Shown piece after piece: positions 10,047 to 18,349 of a stretch of DNA of 42,289 bases (its first letter is position 1; every line of letters starts with the position of its first letter). A program made the translations under genes and the position numbers. Location of the stretch: assembly GCF_022829295.1 (NCBI RefSeq), contig NZ_JAKSYH010000157.1, forward strand, positions 1-42,289, written 5' to 3'. The notes under the pieces are model-generated. The model made no database searches. It was not told the origin of the DNA and saw only the letters and a list, made by a program, of their open reading frames with translations. This DNA comes from Methylobacterium sp. J-088. Lineage in GTDB: Bacteria; Pseudomonadota; Alphaproteobacteria; Rhizobiales; Beijerinckiaceae.

Positions 10047-10210
10047 GTTCGGTTCGCACACGCTCGTTATCGGAAGTCGGCTCGGCTCGCGACGAGTGAG
10101 TACCCTCTCACCCCTTACTGTGGCACCATTGCGGTGTCCAACCAGCCCGGACGCGAGGTCATCCCCGTGCGGCGAAATTGCCCAAGGCTGTGACATGTAT
10201 TCATCAGCGT

Positions 10211-10240
10211 CTTATCCAATCCCGGCGGTCAGAATGCCAA
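10211..10240 (-). promoter_or_regulatory. Candidate sigma-70 promoter for the PKS operon
   Basis: Read on the minus strand: TTGGCA, an 18-base spacer, then GATAAG. The -10 box matches the candidate before eno. Seen by eye only. Confidence 0.3.
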
Positions 10241-10355
10241 GTTTGGACCGGTCGACCGTCCGCGGAGACGCTGAAACGATCATCAGAAAGCCACAGTTTC
10301 GCCCCGCCTTCGGCAGCCCGTCTGACGGCAGCGCGCCGCGGCCGCCAGAAGATCT

Positions 10356-10373
10356 TCCGAAGTGATCTTCGGA
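10356..10373 (-). terminator. Weak hairpin after the UDP-glucose dehydrogenase gene
   Basis: Perfect 7-bp stem TCCGAAG/CTTCGGA with a 4-base loop, 11 bases past the stop. Only a short, interrupted T stretch follows on the minus strand, so termination may be partial. Confidence 0.3.
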
Positions 10374-10384
10374 TCATCGCGAGG

Positions 10385-11728
10385 TCAGGACGGGTCCACC
10401 ACGGCGCCCGCCCCGTTTCGCCCGACGCCGCAATAGCTAAAGCCGTGGCGTGCGGCGCTCTCGGGATCATAGATATTGCGCAGATCGACCAGGACGGGCG
10501 CCGATCCGCCGGACGCCATGGCCTCGCGCAGCCGGTCGAGATCGAGCGCCCGGAAGGCGTTCCATTCGGTGACGATCACCAGGGCATCCGCGCCCTCCGC
10601 GCAGGCATAGGCGTTCTCGGCGTAATCCACAGCCGGCATCAGCACCCGCGCATGCGCCATGCCCTCCGGATCGTAGGCGCGCACCGTCGCGCCCGCATCC
10701 TGAAGGCCCGCCGCGATCGCCAGCGACGGCGCGTCGCGCATGTCGTCCGTGTCGGGCTTGAAGGTCAGGCCGAGGAGCGCCACCGTCTTTCCCCGCACCG
10801 AACCGCCGCACGCCCTAATGATCTTGCGCGCCATGGCGCGCTTCCTCTGGTCGTTGACCGCCACCACGGTCTCGACCAGCCGTAACGGAGTGCCGGCGTC
10901 CTGGGCGGTCTTGACCAGCGCCAGGGTGTCCTTGGGGAAGCACGAGCCGCCATAGCCCGGGCCGGCATGCAGGAACTTGGTGCCGATCCGGTTGTCCAGC
11001 CCGATGCCCCGGGCGACCTGCTGCACGTCGGCGCCGACCTCCTCGCACAGGTCGGCGATCTCGTTGATGAAGGTGATCTTGGCAGCCAGGAAGGCGTTGG
11101 CGGCGTACTTGGTCAGCTCGGCGGTGCGGCGACTGGTCACGAGGATCGGCGCGGCGTTGAGATAGAGCGGGCGGTAGACCTCGCGCATCACCGCCTCGGC
11201 CCGGGCCTCCTCGGTGCCGACCACGATGCGGTCGGGGCGCTTGAAGTCCGAGATGGCCGCGCCCTCGCGCAGGAACTCGGGGTTGGAGACGACGGCGAAG
11301 TCCGCCGACGGGTTGGCCTCGCGGATGATGCGCTCGACCTCGTCGCCGGTTCCGACCGGGACCGTGGACTTGGTGACCACGACGGTGAACCCCGAGAGCG
11401 CGCCGGCGATCTCACGGGCCGCGTCGAACACGAAGCTGAGGTCGGCGAAGCCGTCGCCGCGGCGTGACGGGGTGCCGACCGCGATGAACACCGCGTCGGC
11501 CTCGGCCACGGCCTCGCGCATGATCGAGCGGAAGGCAAGCCGGCCCTGGCGGACGTTCTCGGCCACCAGCGCGTCGAGCCCCGGCTCATAGATCGGCATG
11601 CGGCCGGCGTTCAGGCTCGCGATCTTGTCCGGGTCGCGGTCGATGCAGACCACGCCGTGGCCGAAATCCGCCAGGCAGGCCCCGGATACCAGGCCGACAT
11701 ACCCGGCCCCAATCATCGCGATCCGCAT
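10385..11728 (-). CDS. ugd: UDP-glucose 6-dehydrogenase (RkpK-like)
   Basis: 447 residues. It oxidises UDP-glucose to UDP-glucuronate with two NAD+, supplying a precursor for acidic surface polysaccharide. Seen: N-terminal Rossmann motif GAGYVGLVSG directly after the start Met; VGTPS; STVPVGTG; NPEFLREG; the catalytic cysteine in GPGYGGSCFPKDT; and a C-terminal UDP-binding domain with LGLTFKPDTDDMRDAPS. The start at 11728 is fixed by the Rossmann fold and by a GAGAGGA Shine-Dalgarno upstream; the frame is open further up but not coding-like. Context: it lies upstream of and on the same strand as the RkpA/RkpG-like genes. In Sinorhizobium the equivalent enzyme RkpK is also needed for capsule. 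GDP-mannose dehydrogenases are relatives, but the sequence fits the UDP-glucose branch better. Confidence 0.93.
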   Translation of the reverse strand: MRIAMIGAGYVGLVSGACLADFGHGVVCIDRDPDKIASLNAGRMPIYEPGLDALVAENVRQGRLAFRSIMREAVAEADAVFIAVGTPSRRGDGFADLSFVFDAAREIAGALSGFTVVVTKSTVPVGTGDEVERIIREANPSADFAVVSNPEFLREGAAISDFKRPDRIVVGTEEARAEAVMREVYRPLYLNAAPILVTSRRTAELTKYAANAFLAAKITFINEIADLCEEVGADVQQVARGIGLDNRIGTKFLHAGPGYGGSCFPKDTLALVKTAQDAGTPLRLVETVVAVNDQRKRAMARKIIRACGGSVRGKTVALLGLTFKPDTDDMRDAPSLAIAAGLQDAGATVRAYDPEGMAHARVLMPAVDYAENAYACAEGADALVIVTEWNAFRALDLDRLREAMASGGSAPVLVDLRNIYDPESAARHGFSYCGVGRNGAGAVVDPS

Positions 11729-12081
11729 CCGGTCCTCTCGGCAGCTCGGCCCCGACTTGCTGCAATGCAGCATGGTCCGGGCATCACGGGGGTGCAACCC
11801 GGTCCAGCCTGGATCGTCTCCAGCCTGTCGCCCGATTGCAACACACGGGAAGAGTGACTGTTTTTTGACGGTCCGGCCGCGGCGGCGAATCGGTCCTGCG
11901 CCGGCGCCGCGGTTTTCGGGCCGCATCGCCGCGCATCGCGCTTTCTTGCTCGCATTGGCGCAGGAGCGGCTTCGCAGTGCCGATGCCTTCCTGTAGAAGC
12001 GCCACCGCCCGACGGGCGCAGGCGCAATCCCGCCCTCAGGCCCTGACCCAAGTATCGGCGAAGGATCGGCGAAGGACCGCG
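11729..12081. other. Divergent regulatory region between ugd and argB
   Basis: 353 bases without a supportable gene. It contains a perfect 7-bp inverted repeat with a 1-base centre at 11758-11772 (operator-like), a T-rich stretch with a TTGACG box at 11865-11870 but no convincing -10, and an 11-base tandem duplication before argB. Promoters for both genes must lie here. Confidence 0.5.
12054..12075 (+). repeat. argB: Tandem 11-base duplication containing the argB ribosome site
   Basis: ATCGGCGAAGG occurs twice back to back. The second copy supplies a GAAGGA-like Shine-Dalgarno six bases before the argB ATG; the first puts a duplicate 11 bases upstream. Confidence 0.7.
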
Positions 12082-12975
12082 ATGACCGAACTCCCCAACG
12101 TCCACGTGCGCGCCGAGGTCCTGGCCCAGGCGCTGCCCCACATGCAGCGCTACGACCAAGAGATCGTGGTCATCAAGTATGGCGGCCACGCCATGGGCGA
12201 CCGGTCCGCGGCCGAGGATTTCGCCGAGGACATCGTCCTTCTCGAGCAATCCGGGCTGAAGCCGATCGTCGTCCACGGCGGCGGGCCGCAGATCGGCAAG
12301 ATGCTCGACCGGCTCGGCATCCAGTCCGAGTTCCGCAACGGCCTGCGCGTGACCGACGCGGCCACCGTCGAGGTGGTCGAGATGGTCCTGGCCGGCCTGA
12401 TCAACAAGCAGATCGTCGGCTGGATCTCGGCCGAGGGCGGGCGGGCCATCGGCCTGTGCGGCAAGGACGGCAACATGGTCCGGGCCAAGCGGGCGATGAA
12501 GACCGTGGTCGATCCGGAAAGCCATCTGGAGCAGACCATCGACCTCGGCCTCGTCGGCGAGCCGGACCATGTCGAGCGCGGCGTCCTCGACGCGGTGCTC
12601 AAGGCCGAGCTGATTCCCGTGCTCGCGCCGGTCGCCTACGGGGCGGATGGGCAGACCTACAACGTCAACGCCGACACGTTCGCGGGTGCCATCGCGGGGG
12701 CGCTCCGGGCCAAGCGGCTGCTGCTGCTCACCGACGTTCCGGGCGTCCTCGACAAGGACAAGAAGCTGATCCCGGAACTCACCGTTGAGGATTGCCGCCG
12801 CCTGATCGCCGACGGCACCATCACGGGCGGGATGATCCCCAAGATCGAGACCTGCATGTACGCGATCGAGCGCGGCGTGGAGGCGGTCGTCATCCTCGAC
12901 GGCAAGGTCAACCACGCGGTGCTGCTGGAGCTGTTCACCGATTACGGTGCCGGCACGCTGATCCGGCGGGGCTGA
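12082..12975 (+). CDS. argB: Acetylglutamate kinase
   Basis: 297 residues, the usual length for alphaproteobacterial ArgB. It phosphorylates N-acetyl-L-glutamate with ATP, the second and commonly arginine-inhibited step of arginine synthesis. Seen: IKYGGHAMG with the ATP-contacting Lys32, [50 protein letters not shown] and [10 protein letters not shown], in family order. The ATG at 12082 has GAAGGA upstream. A HAD-family nucleotidase gene follows on the same strand after about 150 bases. The arginine made by this pathway is also the usual donor for the amidinotransferase at 33241, although the genes are far apart. Nothing is unusual in the sequence. Confidence 0.97.
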   Translation: MTELPNVHVRAEVLAQALPHMQRYDQEIVVIKYGGHAMGDRSAAEDFAEDIVLLEQSGLKPIVVHGGGPQIGKMLDRLGIQSEFRNGLRVTDAATVEVVEMVLAGLINKQIVGWISAEGGRAIGLCGKDGNMVRAKRAMKTVVDPESHLEQTIDLGLVGEPDHVERGVLDAVLKAELIPVLAPVAYGADGQTYNVNADTFAGAIAGALRAKRLLLLTDVPGVLDKDKKLIPELTVEDCRRLIADGTITGGMIPKIETCMYAIERGVEAVVILDGKVNHAVLLELFTDYGAGTLIRRG

Positions 12976-13126
12976 GCATCGGCCGCGGCAGGGAATCGTG
13001 CGGGGCGGCAACCTCCGTCCCGCACGCGCATTGTCCTGCTCCCGATCGGCCCGAATCGGCCAGGGTTGCGAGCTTGACCGCAACGGTCCAGACTTGCCTT
13101 CCAGGGGACGAATCCAAAGGGATACG

Positions 13127-13867
13127 GTGCATCACCCCGACAAGGCTCAGTTCACCACGCCCGGCGCGCGCGGGTTCAGCGATGTCGACACCTGGGTGTT
13201 CGACCTCGACAACACGCTCTACCCGAGCGACGCCCGGGTCTGGCCGCAGGTCGATGAGCGAATCACGCTCTACGTGATGGGGCTCTACGGGCTCGACGGG
13301 ATCTCGGCCCGCGCCCTGCAGAAGTACTTCTATCATCGCTACGGCACGACGCTGAAGGCGCTGATGGTCGAGGACGGGGTCGATCCGCACGACTTCCTCG
13401 ATTTCGCGCACGACATCGATCACTCGATGATCAAGCTCGACAAGGATCTCGGCGACGCGATCGAGCGGCTGCCGGGGCGCAAGCTGATCCTGACGAACGG
13501 CTCGCGCCGGCACGCCGAGAACGTGGCGGCCAAGCTCGGCATCCTCGATCATTTCGAGGACGTGTTCGACATCGCGGCGGCCGATTTCGTACCGAAGCCC
13601 GAGCGCTCGACCTACGAACGCTTCCTGAAGGCGCATGACGTCGAACCGACCCGCGCCGCGTTGTTCGAGGACATCGCCCGCAACCTCGCAGTGCCGCACG
13701 ACCTCGGCATGGCGACCGTCCTGGTGGTGCCCAAGATCATCGATCCCTATCGAGAGGCGTTCGAGCAGGAGGCGGTGCGCGAGCCGCATATCGATCACAT
13801 CACCGACGACCTCGCGACGTTCCTGTCGAACTGCGTGCTGCCCGAGGCCGGCGCCGTGCCGGCCTGA
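13127..13867 (+). CDS. HAD-superfamily pyrimidine 5'-nucleotidase
   Basis: 246 residues. Seen: HAD motif I FDLDNTLYP with Asp26 (nucleophile) and Asp28 (general acid), motif II in ILTNGSRRHAENV, the motif III lysine in PKPERSTYERF, and motif IV in ALFEDIARNL. This pattern and length fit the SDT1/pyrimidine 5'-nucleotidase subfamily, which dephosphorylates UMP and CMP; the exact substrate cannot be read from sequence. A GTG start at 13127 with AAAGGG upstream is preferred. The frame is open further 5', but that stretch is not protein-like. It lies just after argB and may be cotranscribed with it; in many rhizobial genomes the two are neighbours. Confidence 0.85.
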   Translation: MHHPDKAQFTTPGARGFSDVDTWVFDLDNTLYPSDARVWPQVDERITLYVMGLYGLDGISARALQKYFYHRYGTTLKALMVEDGVDPHDFLDFAHDIDHSMIKLDKDLGDAIERLPGRKLILTNGSRRHAENVAAKLGILDHFEDVFDIAAADFVPKPERSTYERFLKAHDVEPTRAALFEDIARNLAVPHDLGMATVLVVPKIIDPYREAFEQEAVREPHIDHITDDLATFLSNCVLPEAGAVPA

Positions 13868-14012
13868 CGGCCATCCCGCGTGGGCTTCGCAACGGCAATC
13901 GACAAGCCGGGGACGATCCTGTAGAGAGCCGGCCAACTCACAACAGGATCGCCGAAATCCTGGTGCCGGCCGCCCATGAGGGGCGTCACGGCGCGACGGC
14001 TGGAGCTATGCC

Positions 14013-14414
14013 ATGAACATCATCGAGCAGCTGGAGCGCGAGGAAGTCGCGCGCCTGGCCAAGACCATTCCGGATTTCGAGCCGGGCGACACGCTCATCG
14101 TCAACGTCCGCGTGAAGGAAGGCGAGCGCACCCGCGTCCAGGCCTACGAAGGCGTCTGCATCGGTCGCCAGGGCGGCGGCCTCAACGAGAGCTTCACGGT
14201 CCGCAAGATCTCGTACGGCGAGGGCGTGGAGCGCGTCTTCCCGGTGCATTCCCCGATGATCGATTCGATCAAGGTGGTCCGCCGCGGCAAGGTGCGCCGC
14301 GCCAAGCTGTACTACCTGCGCGACCGGCGCGGGAAGTCGGCCCGTATCGTCGAGCGCACCGACCGCTACAAGACCAAGGAAGCCCCGGCCGCAGCGCCTG
14401 CCGCCGCCGAGTGA
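14013..14414 (+). CDS. rplS: 50S ribosomal protein L19
   Basis: 133 residues. L19 lies at the interface of the ribosomal subunits. Seen: [15 protein letters not shown] start, [29 protein letters not shown], then the conserved basic [18 protein letters not shown] and [23 protein letters not shown] blocks. The Ala/Pro-rich tail (about 15 residues) is a common alphaproteobacterial extension. A GGAG lies 10-13 bases before the ATG. No trmD or rpsP is adjacent here, unlike in many bacteria. A strong terminator follows. Confidence 0.97.
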   Translation: MNIIEQLEREEVARLAKTIPDFEPGDTLIVNVRVKEGERTRVQAYEGVCIGRQGGGLNESFTVRKISYGEGVERVFPVHSPMIDSIKVVRRGKVRRAKLYYLRDRRGKSARIVERTDRYKTKEAPAAAPAAAE

Positions 14415-14467
14415 TCGCGGCAGGGTCGGCCTTCACGGCTGGCCCTCCACCGCACGTCTTGGATCGA

Positions 14468-14503
14468 GGCCCGTTCCGATGCATCGGGGCGGGCCTTTTG
14501 TTT
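14468..14503 (+). terminator. Rho-independent terminator after rplS
   Basis: A 12-bp stem with two G-T pairs (14468-14479 with 14484-14495) and a TGCA loop, then TTTTGTTT. It separates rplS from the convergent membrane-protein gene. Confidence 0.85.
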
Positions 14504-14511
14504 GCGCGCGA

Positions 14512-15288
14512 TCACGCCGCCCGCAGATTCCGGTGCGCGAGCAGCCACGGCAGAACGCAGGCGGCCGACACCGCGATCGACAGGGTGTAGGCCAGCACCG
14601 GATCCATCGCCCCGAGCGTCGCGTGGACGACGATATAGAAGGCCAAGACGCCGAACGCCCCCTGGGCGCTGCCGCGCACCACGTCGAGCGAGGCACCAAC
14701 CCCATCTTGCAGCCGGGCGAAGACGATGAGCGGCCAGGAGATGATCGGGATCGGCGCCAGGACGCCGCTCAGTCCCGGTCCGAGCAGGGGCGCCAGGGTC
14801 GAGACCAGCAGGACCAGCGTCGTGGCCGCCGCCAGCCGGGCCGGCATGTCCCAGCGCGGCGGCCGGCGGGCCGAAACACCGGACGCGGCGCGCCGCCGGC
14901 ACAGGGCGACGACGAGCGCCATCGCCGGGAGGTCGATCGCCGTGGCGAGCCACAGGCCGGGCCGGACGAGCCCGTGCAGCACGGAGCCGCCCAGGACGAA
15001 AGCCGCCAGGGCGAGGCCGATGGACGCGACGGCGCCCATCCGCGGGGCGCAGAGGGCGTAGGCGAGGTAGCAGAGCGTCACCGCCCCCAACCCCTCCACC
15101 GAGCCGATGGCCGCCTCGGCGGCGAAGCGCTCGCCCTGCTCGACCGTGAGGTAGATCGAGATCGGCGCTGAGGTCAGCGGCAGCCCCGAGAGGACGCCGC
15201 CGACGAGGCTGCCCCAACGGCGCGCCGCCGCCGAGACTGCCCACATCAGCGTCGGGGTGATGGCGATCTTGGCGGCGATCAGGCTCAT
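14512..15288 (-). CDS. Multi-pass membrane protein, GlpM-like
   Basis: 258 residues with about seven hydrophobic segments and no catalytic motif that I recognise. An N-terminal GGVLSGLPLTSAPISIYL segment resembles GlpM-like/DUF membrane proteins. It is the last gene of a minus-strand operon with the MfnF-like protein and the 66-residue protein, starting 18 bases after the latter stops. This suggests, but does not prove, a role tied to the C1-carrier pathway, for example transport or membrane association. It is convergent with rplS. Confidence 0.75.
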   Translation of the reverse strand: MSLIAAKIAITPTLMWAVSAAARRWGSLVGGVLSGLPLTSAPISIYLTVEQGERFAAEAAIGSVEGLGAVTLCYLAYALCAPRMGAVASIGLALAAFVLGGSVLHGLVRPGLWLATAIDLPAMALVVALCRRRAASGVSARRPPRWDMPARLAAATTLVLLVSTLAPLLGPGLSGVLAPIPIISWPLIVFARLQDGVGASLDVVRGSAQGAFGVLAFYIVVHATLGAMDPVLAYTLSIAVSAACVLPWLLAHRNLRAA

Positions 15289-15306
15289 GACCGGTCTCGG
15301 GCCGGC

Positions 15307-15507
15307 TCAGGCCGCCGCGGGCGGGCCGTCATCCTCCGGCCCGGCGGGCGAGTTGAGGATGTCGTCCAGCTCATCGACCAGCCGGTCGATCTGCTCCTCG
15401 GTGGCGAGCACCTTCAGAACCTCGCCGGTCTCCGTCTCCACGGCCAGCTCGATATGCGGCCCGACCCGGGCGGTGAGGATCCGAGCCAGGATCTTGATGG
15501 CGCTCAT
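15307..15507 (-). CDS. Conserved-looking small protein, translationally coupled to the MfnF-like gene
   Basis: 66 residues (MSAIKILARI start). It has an amphipathic N-terminal segment, then alternating beta-like sequence (HIELAVETETGEVLKVL) and an acidic helix (QIDRLVDELDDIL) with a Pro/Asp-rich tail. Its ATG overlaps the stop of the preceding gene as ATGA, the usual sign of coupled translation, which is the main reason to call it real. I do not recognise the family. By position it may be an accessory protein of H4MPT or methanofuran synthesis. Confidence 0.75.
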   Translation of the reverse strand: MSAIKILARILTARVGPHIELAVETETGEVLKVLATEEQIDRLVDELDDILNSPAGPEDDGPPAAA

Positions 15508-16553
15508 GCGACTGTTTCCTCCGCGGCGATGAGGCCGATCGCCACCGCCGGCCCACAGGTCGAGATCCAGTCGCGCGGGCCGGCGATCCGGTCGTCCAGA
15601 AGATCCACCAGCGGCACGGCTCTGCGGCCGAGCCGGTCCGCGAGGCGCTCCCCCAGGAAGGCCCCGGCCCCGCAGGTGATCAGGGGGGCCGTCTCGGAAC
15701 AATCCGGCCGGCCGAGCAGAATCGCGGCCGCGTCGTGCAGCAGGCGCAGCTGCGCCTCGGCGAAATACCCGGCCAGCGCTACCCAGGCCGAGCCCGGGGC
15801 CTCCGCCCTGTCGCGCCCGACAATCCGGGCGAGCCGGGTCCCGCTCTCGGCGACCGACTTGCCCTTGCGGTCGCCGCTCGTCTGCTGGTCTGCCCCCTCG
15901 GGGAGCAGGCCGAGGATCCGGTAGGCGTCCGCCATATGGGCGAAGGTCTCGGTCATCAGCCGGGTGCGCCGGCCGGCAAAGGGCGCGTGGTCGGCGAGCG
16001 CGATCACCGGCGTGCGGACCACGCCCGTGTAGACGAGTTCCCCCGTCTCCAGCCGCTCGGAATCGCTGTAGCCCGCTGCTGCCGGCCGCCCCCCCACGAT
16101 CGGGATCAGGTCGGTGGTGGTCGAACCGATATCGACCAGCAGCGCGTCCGGGGCGATCCGGCCGGCGAGCGCCGCGGTGGCGTGCCAATTGGCCGAGGCC
16201 ACCGCGGCGGCAACCTCCGCGGCCGCCTCCGGGGCGACGAAGCCGGAGCGGCCGGCATAGATCCGCGCGGGTCCATCGAGATGCGCCGCGGCCCAGCCTG
16301 CGAGCGCGGCCACGCCGGCCCGCCGATCGGCGAAGCAGTCGGTCAATTCGCCCGTCATGGTGACCGCGTGCCGGGCCTCCGTCCGGGCCCAGTCCGGAAG
16401 CCGCGCGAGGGCCTGATCGAGGGCCGGCAGCCCCTGCCAGAGGGGGCAGGGTACCTGGACGGCCGCGACCACGCGCCCGGCCTCCACCAGCGCGGCCTTG
16501 ACGTGAACCCCGCCGAGGTCCCACCCGATCGTCTTCAGGGATGGTGAGAGCAT
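15504..16553 (-). CDS. Hydantoinase/oxoprolinase-family protein, H4MPT/methanofuran-linked (MfnF-like)
   Basis: 349 residues of the ASKHA fold. Seen: an N-terminal phosphate loop WDLGGVHVKAA, a second phosphate motif LLVDIGSTTTDLIPI, and a C-terminal ITCGAGAFLGERLA. Relatives are annotated as H4MPT-linked C1-transfer-pathway protein in methylotrophs and MfnF in methanogens, where it joins the furan and tyramine halves of methanofuran. Methylobacterium uses a methanofuran analogue, so a role in its synthesis is likely. The ATG at 16553 is the only good start: the glycine motif begins 10 residues later. It is divergent from the HisA-like gene with only nine bases between the starts, and is followed by the coupled 66-residue gene. 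Confidence 0.82.
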   Translation of the reverse strand: MLSPSLKTIGWDLGGVHVKAALVEAGRVVAAVQVPCPLWQGLPALDQALARLPDWARTEARHAVTMTGELTDCFADRRAGVAALAGWAAAHLDGPARIYAGRSGFVAPEAAAEVAAAVASANWHATAALAGRIAPDALLVDIGSTTTDLIPIVGGRPAAAGYSDSERLETGELVYTGVVRTPVIALADHAPFAGRRTRLMTETFAHMADAYRILGLLPEGADQQTSGDRKGKSVAESGTRLARIVGRDRAEAPGSAWVALAGYFAEAQLRLLHDAAAILLGRPDCSETAPLITCGAGAFLGERLADRLGRRAVPLVDLLDDRIAGPRDWISTCGPAVAIGLIAAEETVA

Positions 16554-16562
16554 GGGACCGCG

Positions 16563-17294
16563 ATGAACGCCTCGATGGACCACGGATTCGGGCGCCCCGG
16601 CTTCGCGGTGATCCCGGTGCTCGATCTCCGGGGCGGCCGCGTGGTGCGGGCGCGCCGGGGCGAGCGCTCCTCCTATGCCCCGATCGAGACGCCGTTGGCA
16701 AAGGGGTCTGCGCCCGACGCGGTGGCGCGCGGCCTGTGTGACGCCTGGCCGGCCAAGATCCTCTACGTGGCGGATCTCGACGCGATCATCGACCACGCGC
16801 CGCCGGATCTGGTGGCGCTGACGGCGATCGCCCGCGCCTGCCCGGGCGTCGCCCTGTGGGTGGATGCGGGCTTCGCCGATCCGGAAGGCGTCGCGGACTT
16901 CCTGACGACCGGCCTCGGACGGCCGGTGATCGGCAGCGAGAGCCAGGCAGATGCCGGCCTGCCGGCGCGTTTCGGAGACCGCGCGGTGCTCTCCCTCGAC
17001 ACGCGTGGCGCTGAGCGCCTCGGCCCCGCGGCCCTCCACGACGACCCGTCGCTCTGGCCGCCCGAGGTGATCGCCATGACGCTGGCCCAGGTCGGCGCCG
17101 GCAGCGGCCCCGACCTCGCGGCGCTCGCGGCCCTGCAGGCGCGGGCCCCGGATCGCCGCCTCTATGCGGCTGGCGGCGTGCGCGGGCCGGACGACCTGCG
17201 GGCGTTGCGCGAAGCCGGGATCGCCGGCGCCCTGGTGGCCTCGGCGCTGCACGACGGCACCCTGTCACGGGCCGACGCAGCGAGTCTGGCCTGA
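16563..17294 (+). CDS. HisA/HisF-like TIM-barrel protein
   Basis: 243 residues. Seen: PVLDLRGGRVVRARRGERSSY near the N-terminus resembles the HisA first strand, LYVADLDAI matches the HisA second region, and YAAGGVRGPDDLRALREAGIAGALVASALHDG matches the C-terminal phosphate-binding strands. It is too divergent to be the histidine enzyme, and no other his gene is present. HisA-like proteins of this kind occur beside H4MPT/methanofuran genes in methylotrophs, which fits its divergent partner. The substrate is unknown. The start could also be the ATG at 16575; no strong Shine-Dalgarno decides between them. Confidence 0.8.
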   Translation: MNASMDHGFGRPGFAVIPVLDLRGGRVVRARRGERSSYAPIETPLAKGSAPDAVARGLCDAWPAKILYVADLDAIIDHAPPDLVALTAIARACPGVALWVDAGFADPEGVADFLTTGLGRPVIGSESQADAGLPARFGDRAVLSLDTRGAERLGPAALHDDPSLWPPEVIAMTLAQVGAGSGPDLAALAALQARAPDRRLYAAGGVRGPDDLRALREAGIAGALVASALHDGTLSRADAASLA

Positions 17295-17362
17295 CGCTTC
17301 CGGCGGGCACGCGGCGCTGATAAACCCTCGGCCGACAGCCACATCGCGCGAGCGTGCAGACG

Positions 17363-17965
17363 ATGGACAAATTCACGACCCTGGAGGGCGTCGCGGCGCC
17401 CATGCGGACGATCAACGTCGACACCGACCGGATCATCCCGGCCAAATACCTGAAGACGATCAAGCGGACGGGGCTCGGCAAGAGCCTGTTCGCCGAGATG
17501 CGCTTCCGCGAGGACGGTTCGGAGAACCCGGATTTCGTGCTGAACCAGCCGGCCTACCGGAACGCCAAGATCCTGGTCGTGGGCGACAATTTCGGCTGCG
17601 GCTCGTCCCGGGAGCACGCGCCCTGGGCGCTGGCCGATTTCGGCATCCGCTGCGTGATCTCCACGAGCTTCGCCGACATCTTCTTCAACAACTGCGCCAA
17701 GAACGGCATCCTGGCGATCACCGTCGCCCCGGAGGATCTGGAGAAGCTGTTCGAGGACGCCGAGCGCGGCGCCAACGCCACCCTGTCGATCGACCTGGAC
17801 GCGCAGACCATCCGGGGGCCGGATGGCGGCAGCCTGCATTTCGAGATCGAAGCCGGACGCAAGCACAACCTCCTGAACGGACTCGACGAGATCGGCCTGA
17901 CCCTGGAACGCGCCTCGGCGATCGACGCCTACGAGCAGAAGCTCGCACAGCGGGAATGGGCCTGA
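17363..17965 (+). CDS. leuD: 3-isopropylmalate dehydratase small subunit
   Basis: 200 residues, standard LeuD length. With LeuC it isomerises 2- to 3-isopropylmalate in leucine synthesis. Seen: [17 protein letters not shown], the substrate-binding [19 protein letters not shown], and [19 protein letters not shown]. The ATG at 17363 (MDKFTTLEG) matches typical family N-termini; a GTG three codons upstream is possible. leuC is not in the window. A hairpin and a composite repeat follow. Confidence 0.96.
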   Translation: MDKFTTLEGVAAPMRTINVDTDRIIPAKYLKTIKRTGLGKSLFAEMRFREDGSENPDFVLNQPAYRNAKILVVGDNFGCGSSREHAPWALADFGIRCVISTSFADIFFNNCAKNGILAITVAPEDLEKLFEDAERGANATLSIDLDAQTIRGPDGGSLHFEIEAGRKHNLLNGLDEIGLTLERASAIDAYEQKLAQREWA

Positions 17966-17977
17966 GCGGATGAGCCA

Positions 17978-18012
17978 CGGGCCTCACCGTTCTCTGGCGA
18001 GGCCCGGCCCTT
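17978..18012 (+). terminator. leuD: Probable terminator hairpin after leuD
   Basis: 8-bp stem CGGGCCTC/GAGGCCCG with a 13-base loop. It lacks a real T-run, so it is weak. Confidence 0.4.
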
Positions 18013-18030
18013 GAACTGTATCCTTGAAGA

Positions 18031-18345
18031 GATCCCAAAGGGCTCGGCCCAGCCCTTTTAAGGTGTTTGTGGGCGCATGGGGACAGAGGCCAAGCGCGCG
18101 CTCCTCCCCAGGCTTACCCGGGATCGCTCAAGCTTGTAGGGAGGCGTTTGGGATTTGCAGATCCCGGGTGGGGGTGGCGCAGACTGCACCGGGGCGCTCC
18201 ATCCTGCACCACCCCCACCCCCGGGCCCTCCCCACAAGGGGGATGGGAAAAGACTCAGCTCTTTCAGTACGTTAGGGCCGATGATGGCGGCCTTTGCCGC
18301 CGGCCAAAACACCTTGAAAAGGCTGGGGCTCGACCTTTCGAAACC
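18031..18345. repeat. Composite palindromic element with a second repeat nested inside
   Basis: Outer arms 18037-18068 and 18307-18338 are imperfect inverted repeats (26 of 32 positions pair). The ends (GATCCCAAAGGG and CCTTTCGAAACC) resemble those of the elements at 38251-38405 and 40312-40410. Between the arms lies a copy of the other repeat family (18165-18254). Confidence 0.65.
18165..18254. repeat. Intergenic palindrome, GGTGGGGGTGG family
   Basis: GGGTGGGGGTGGCGCAG (18166-18182) pairs with CTGCACCACCCCCACCC (18204-18220) with one mismatch, followed by a CTCCCCACAAGGGGGA-type tail. The same arrangement is at 34452-34562. Confidence 0.75.
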
Positions 18346-18349
18346 GTTG

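Larger units (their letters stand above)
10047..10384. other. Intergenic region upstream of the PKS
   Basis: 338 bases with no convincing gene between the PKS GTG and the UDP-glucose dehydrogenase stop. It holds a candidate promoter (10211-10240, minus) and a small hairpin (10356-10373). The predicted leader to the GTG would be about 155 bases. No strong Shine-Dalgarno precedes the GTG. Confidence 0.6.
17966..18349. other. Convergent leuD/chemoreceptor gap filled by repeats
   Basis: 384 bases without a gene: a hairpin at 17978-18006, then a composite palindromic element from 18031 to 18345 that ends four bases before the chemoreceptor stop codon. Confidence 0.7.

Noticed and set aside
10047..10196. 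50-residue N-terminal extension of the PKS
   Set aside because: No domain or conserved pattern; the KS begins right after the GTG at 10046.
16563..17294. HisA of histidine synthesis
   Set aside because: It matches only in the barrel ends, and no other his gene is nearby; an MfnF-like gene is.
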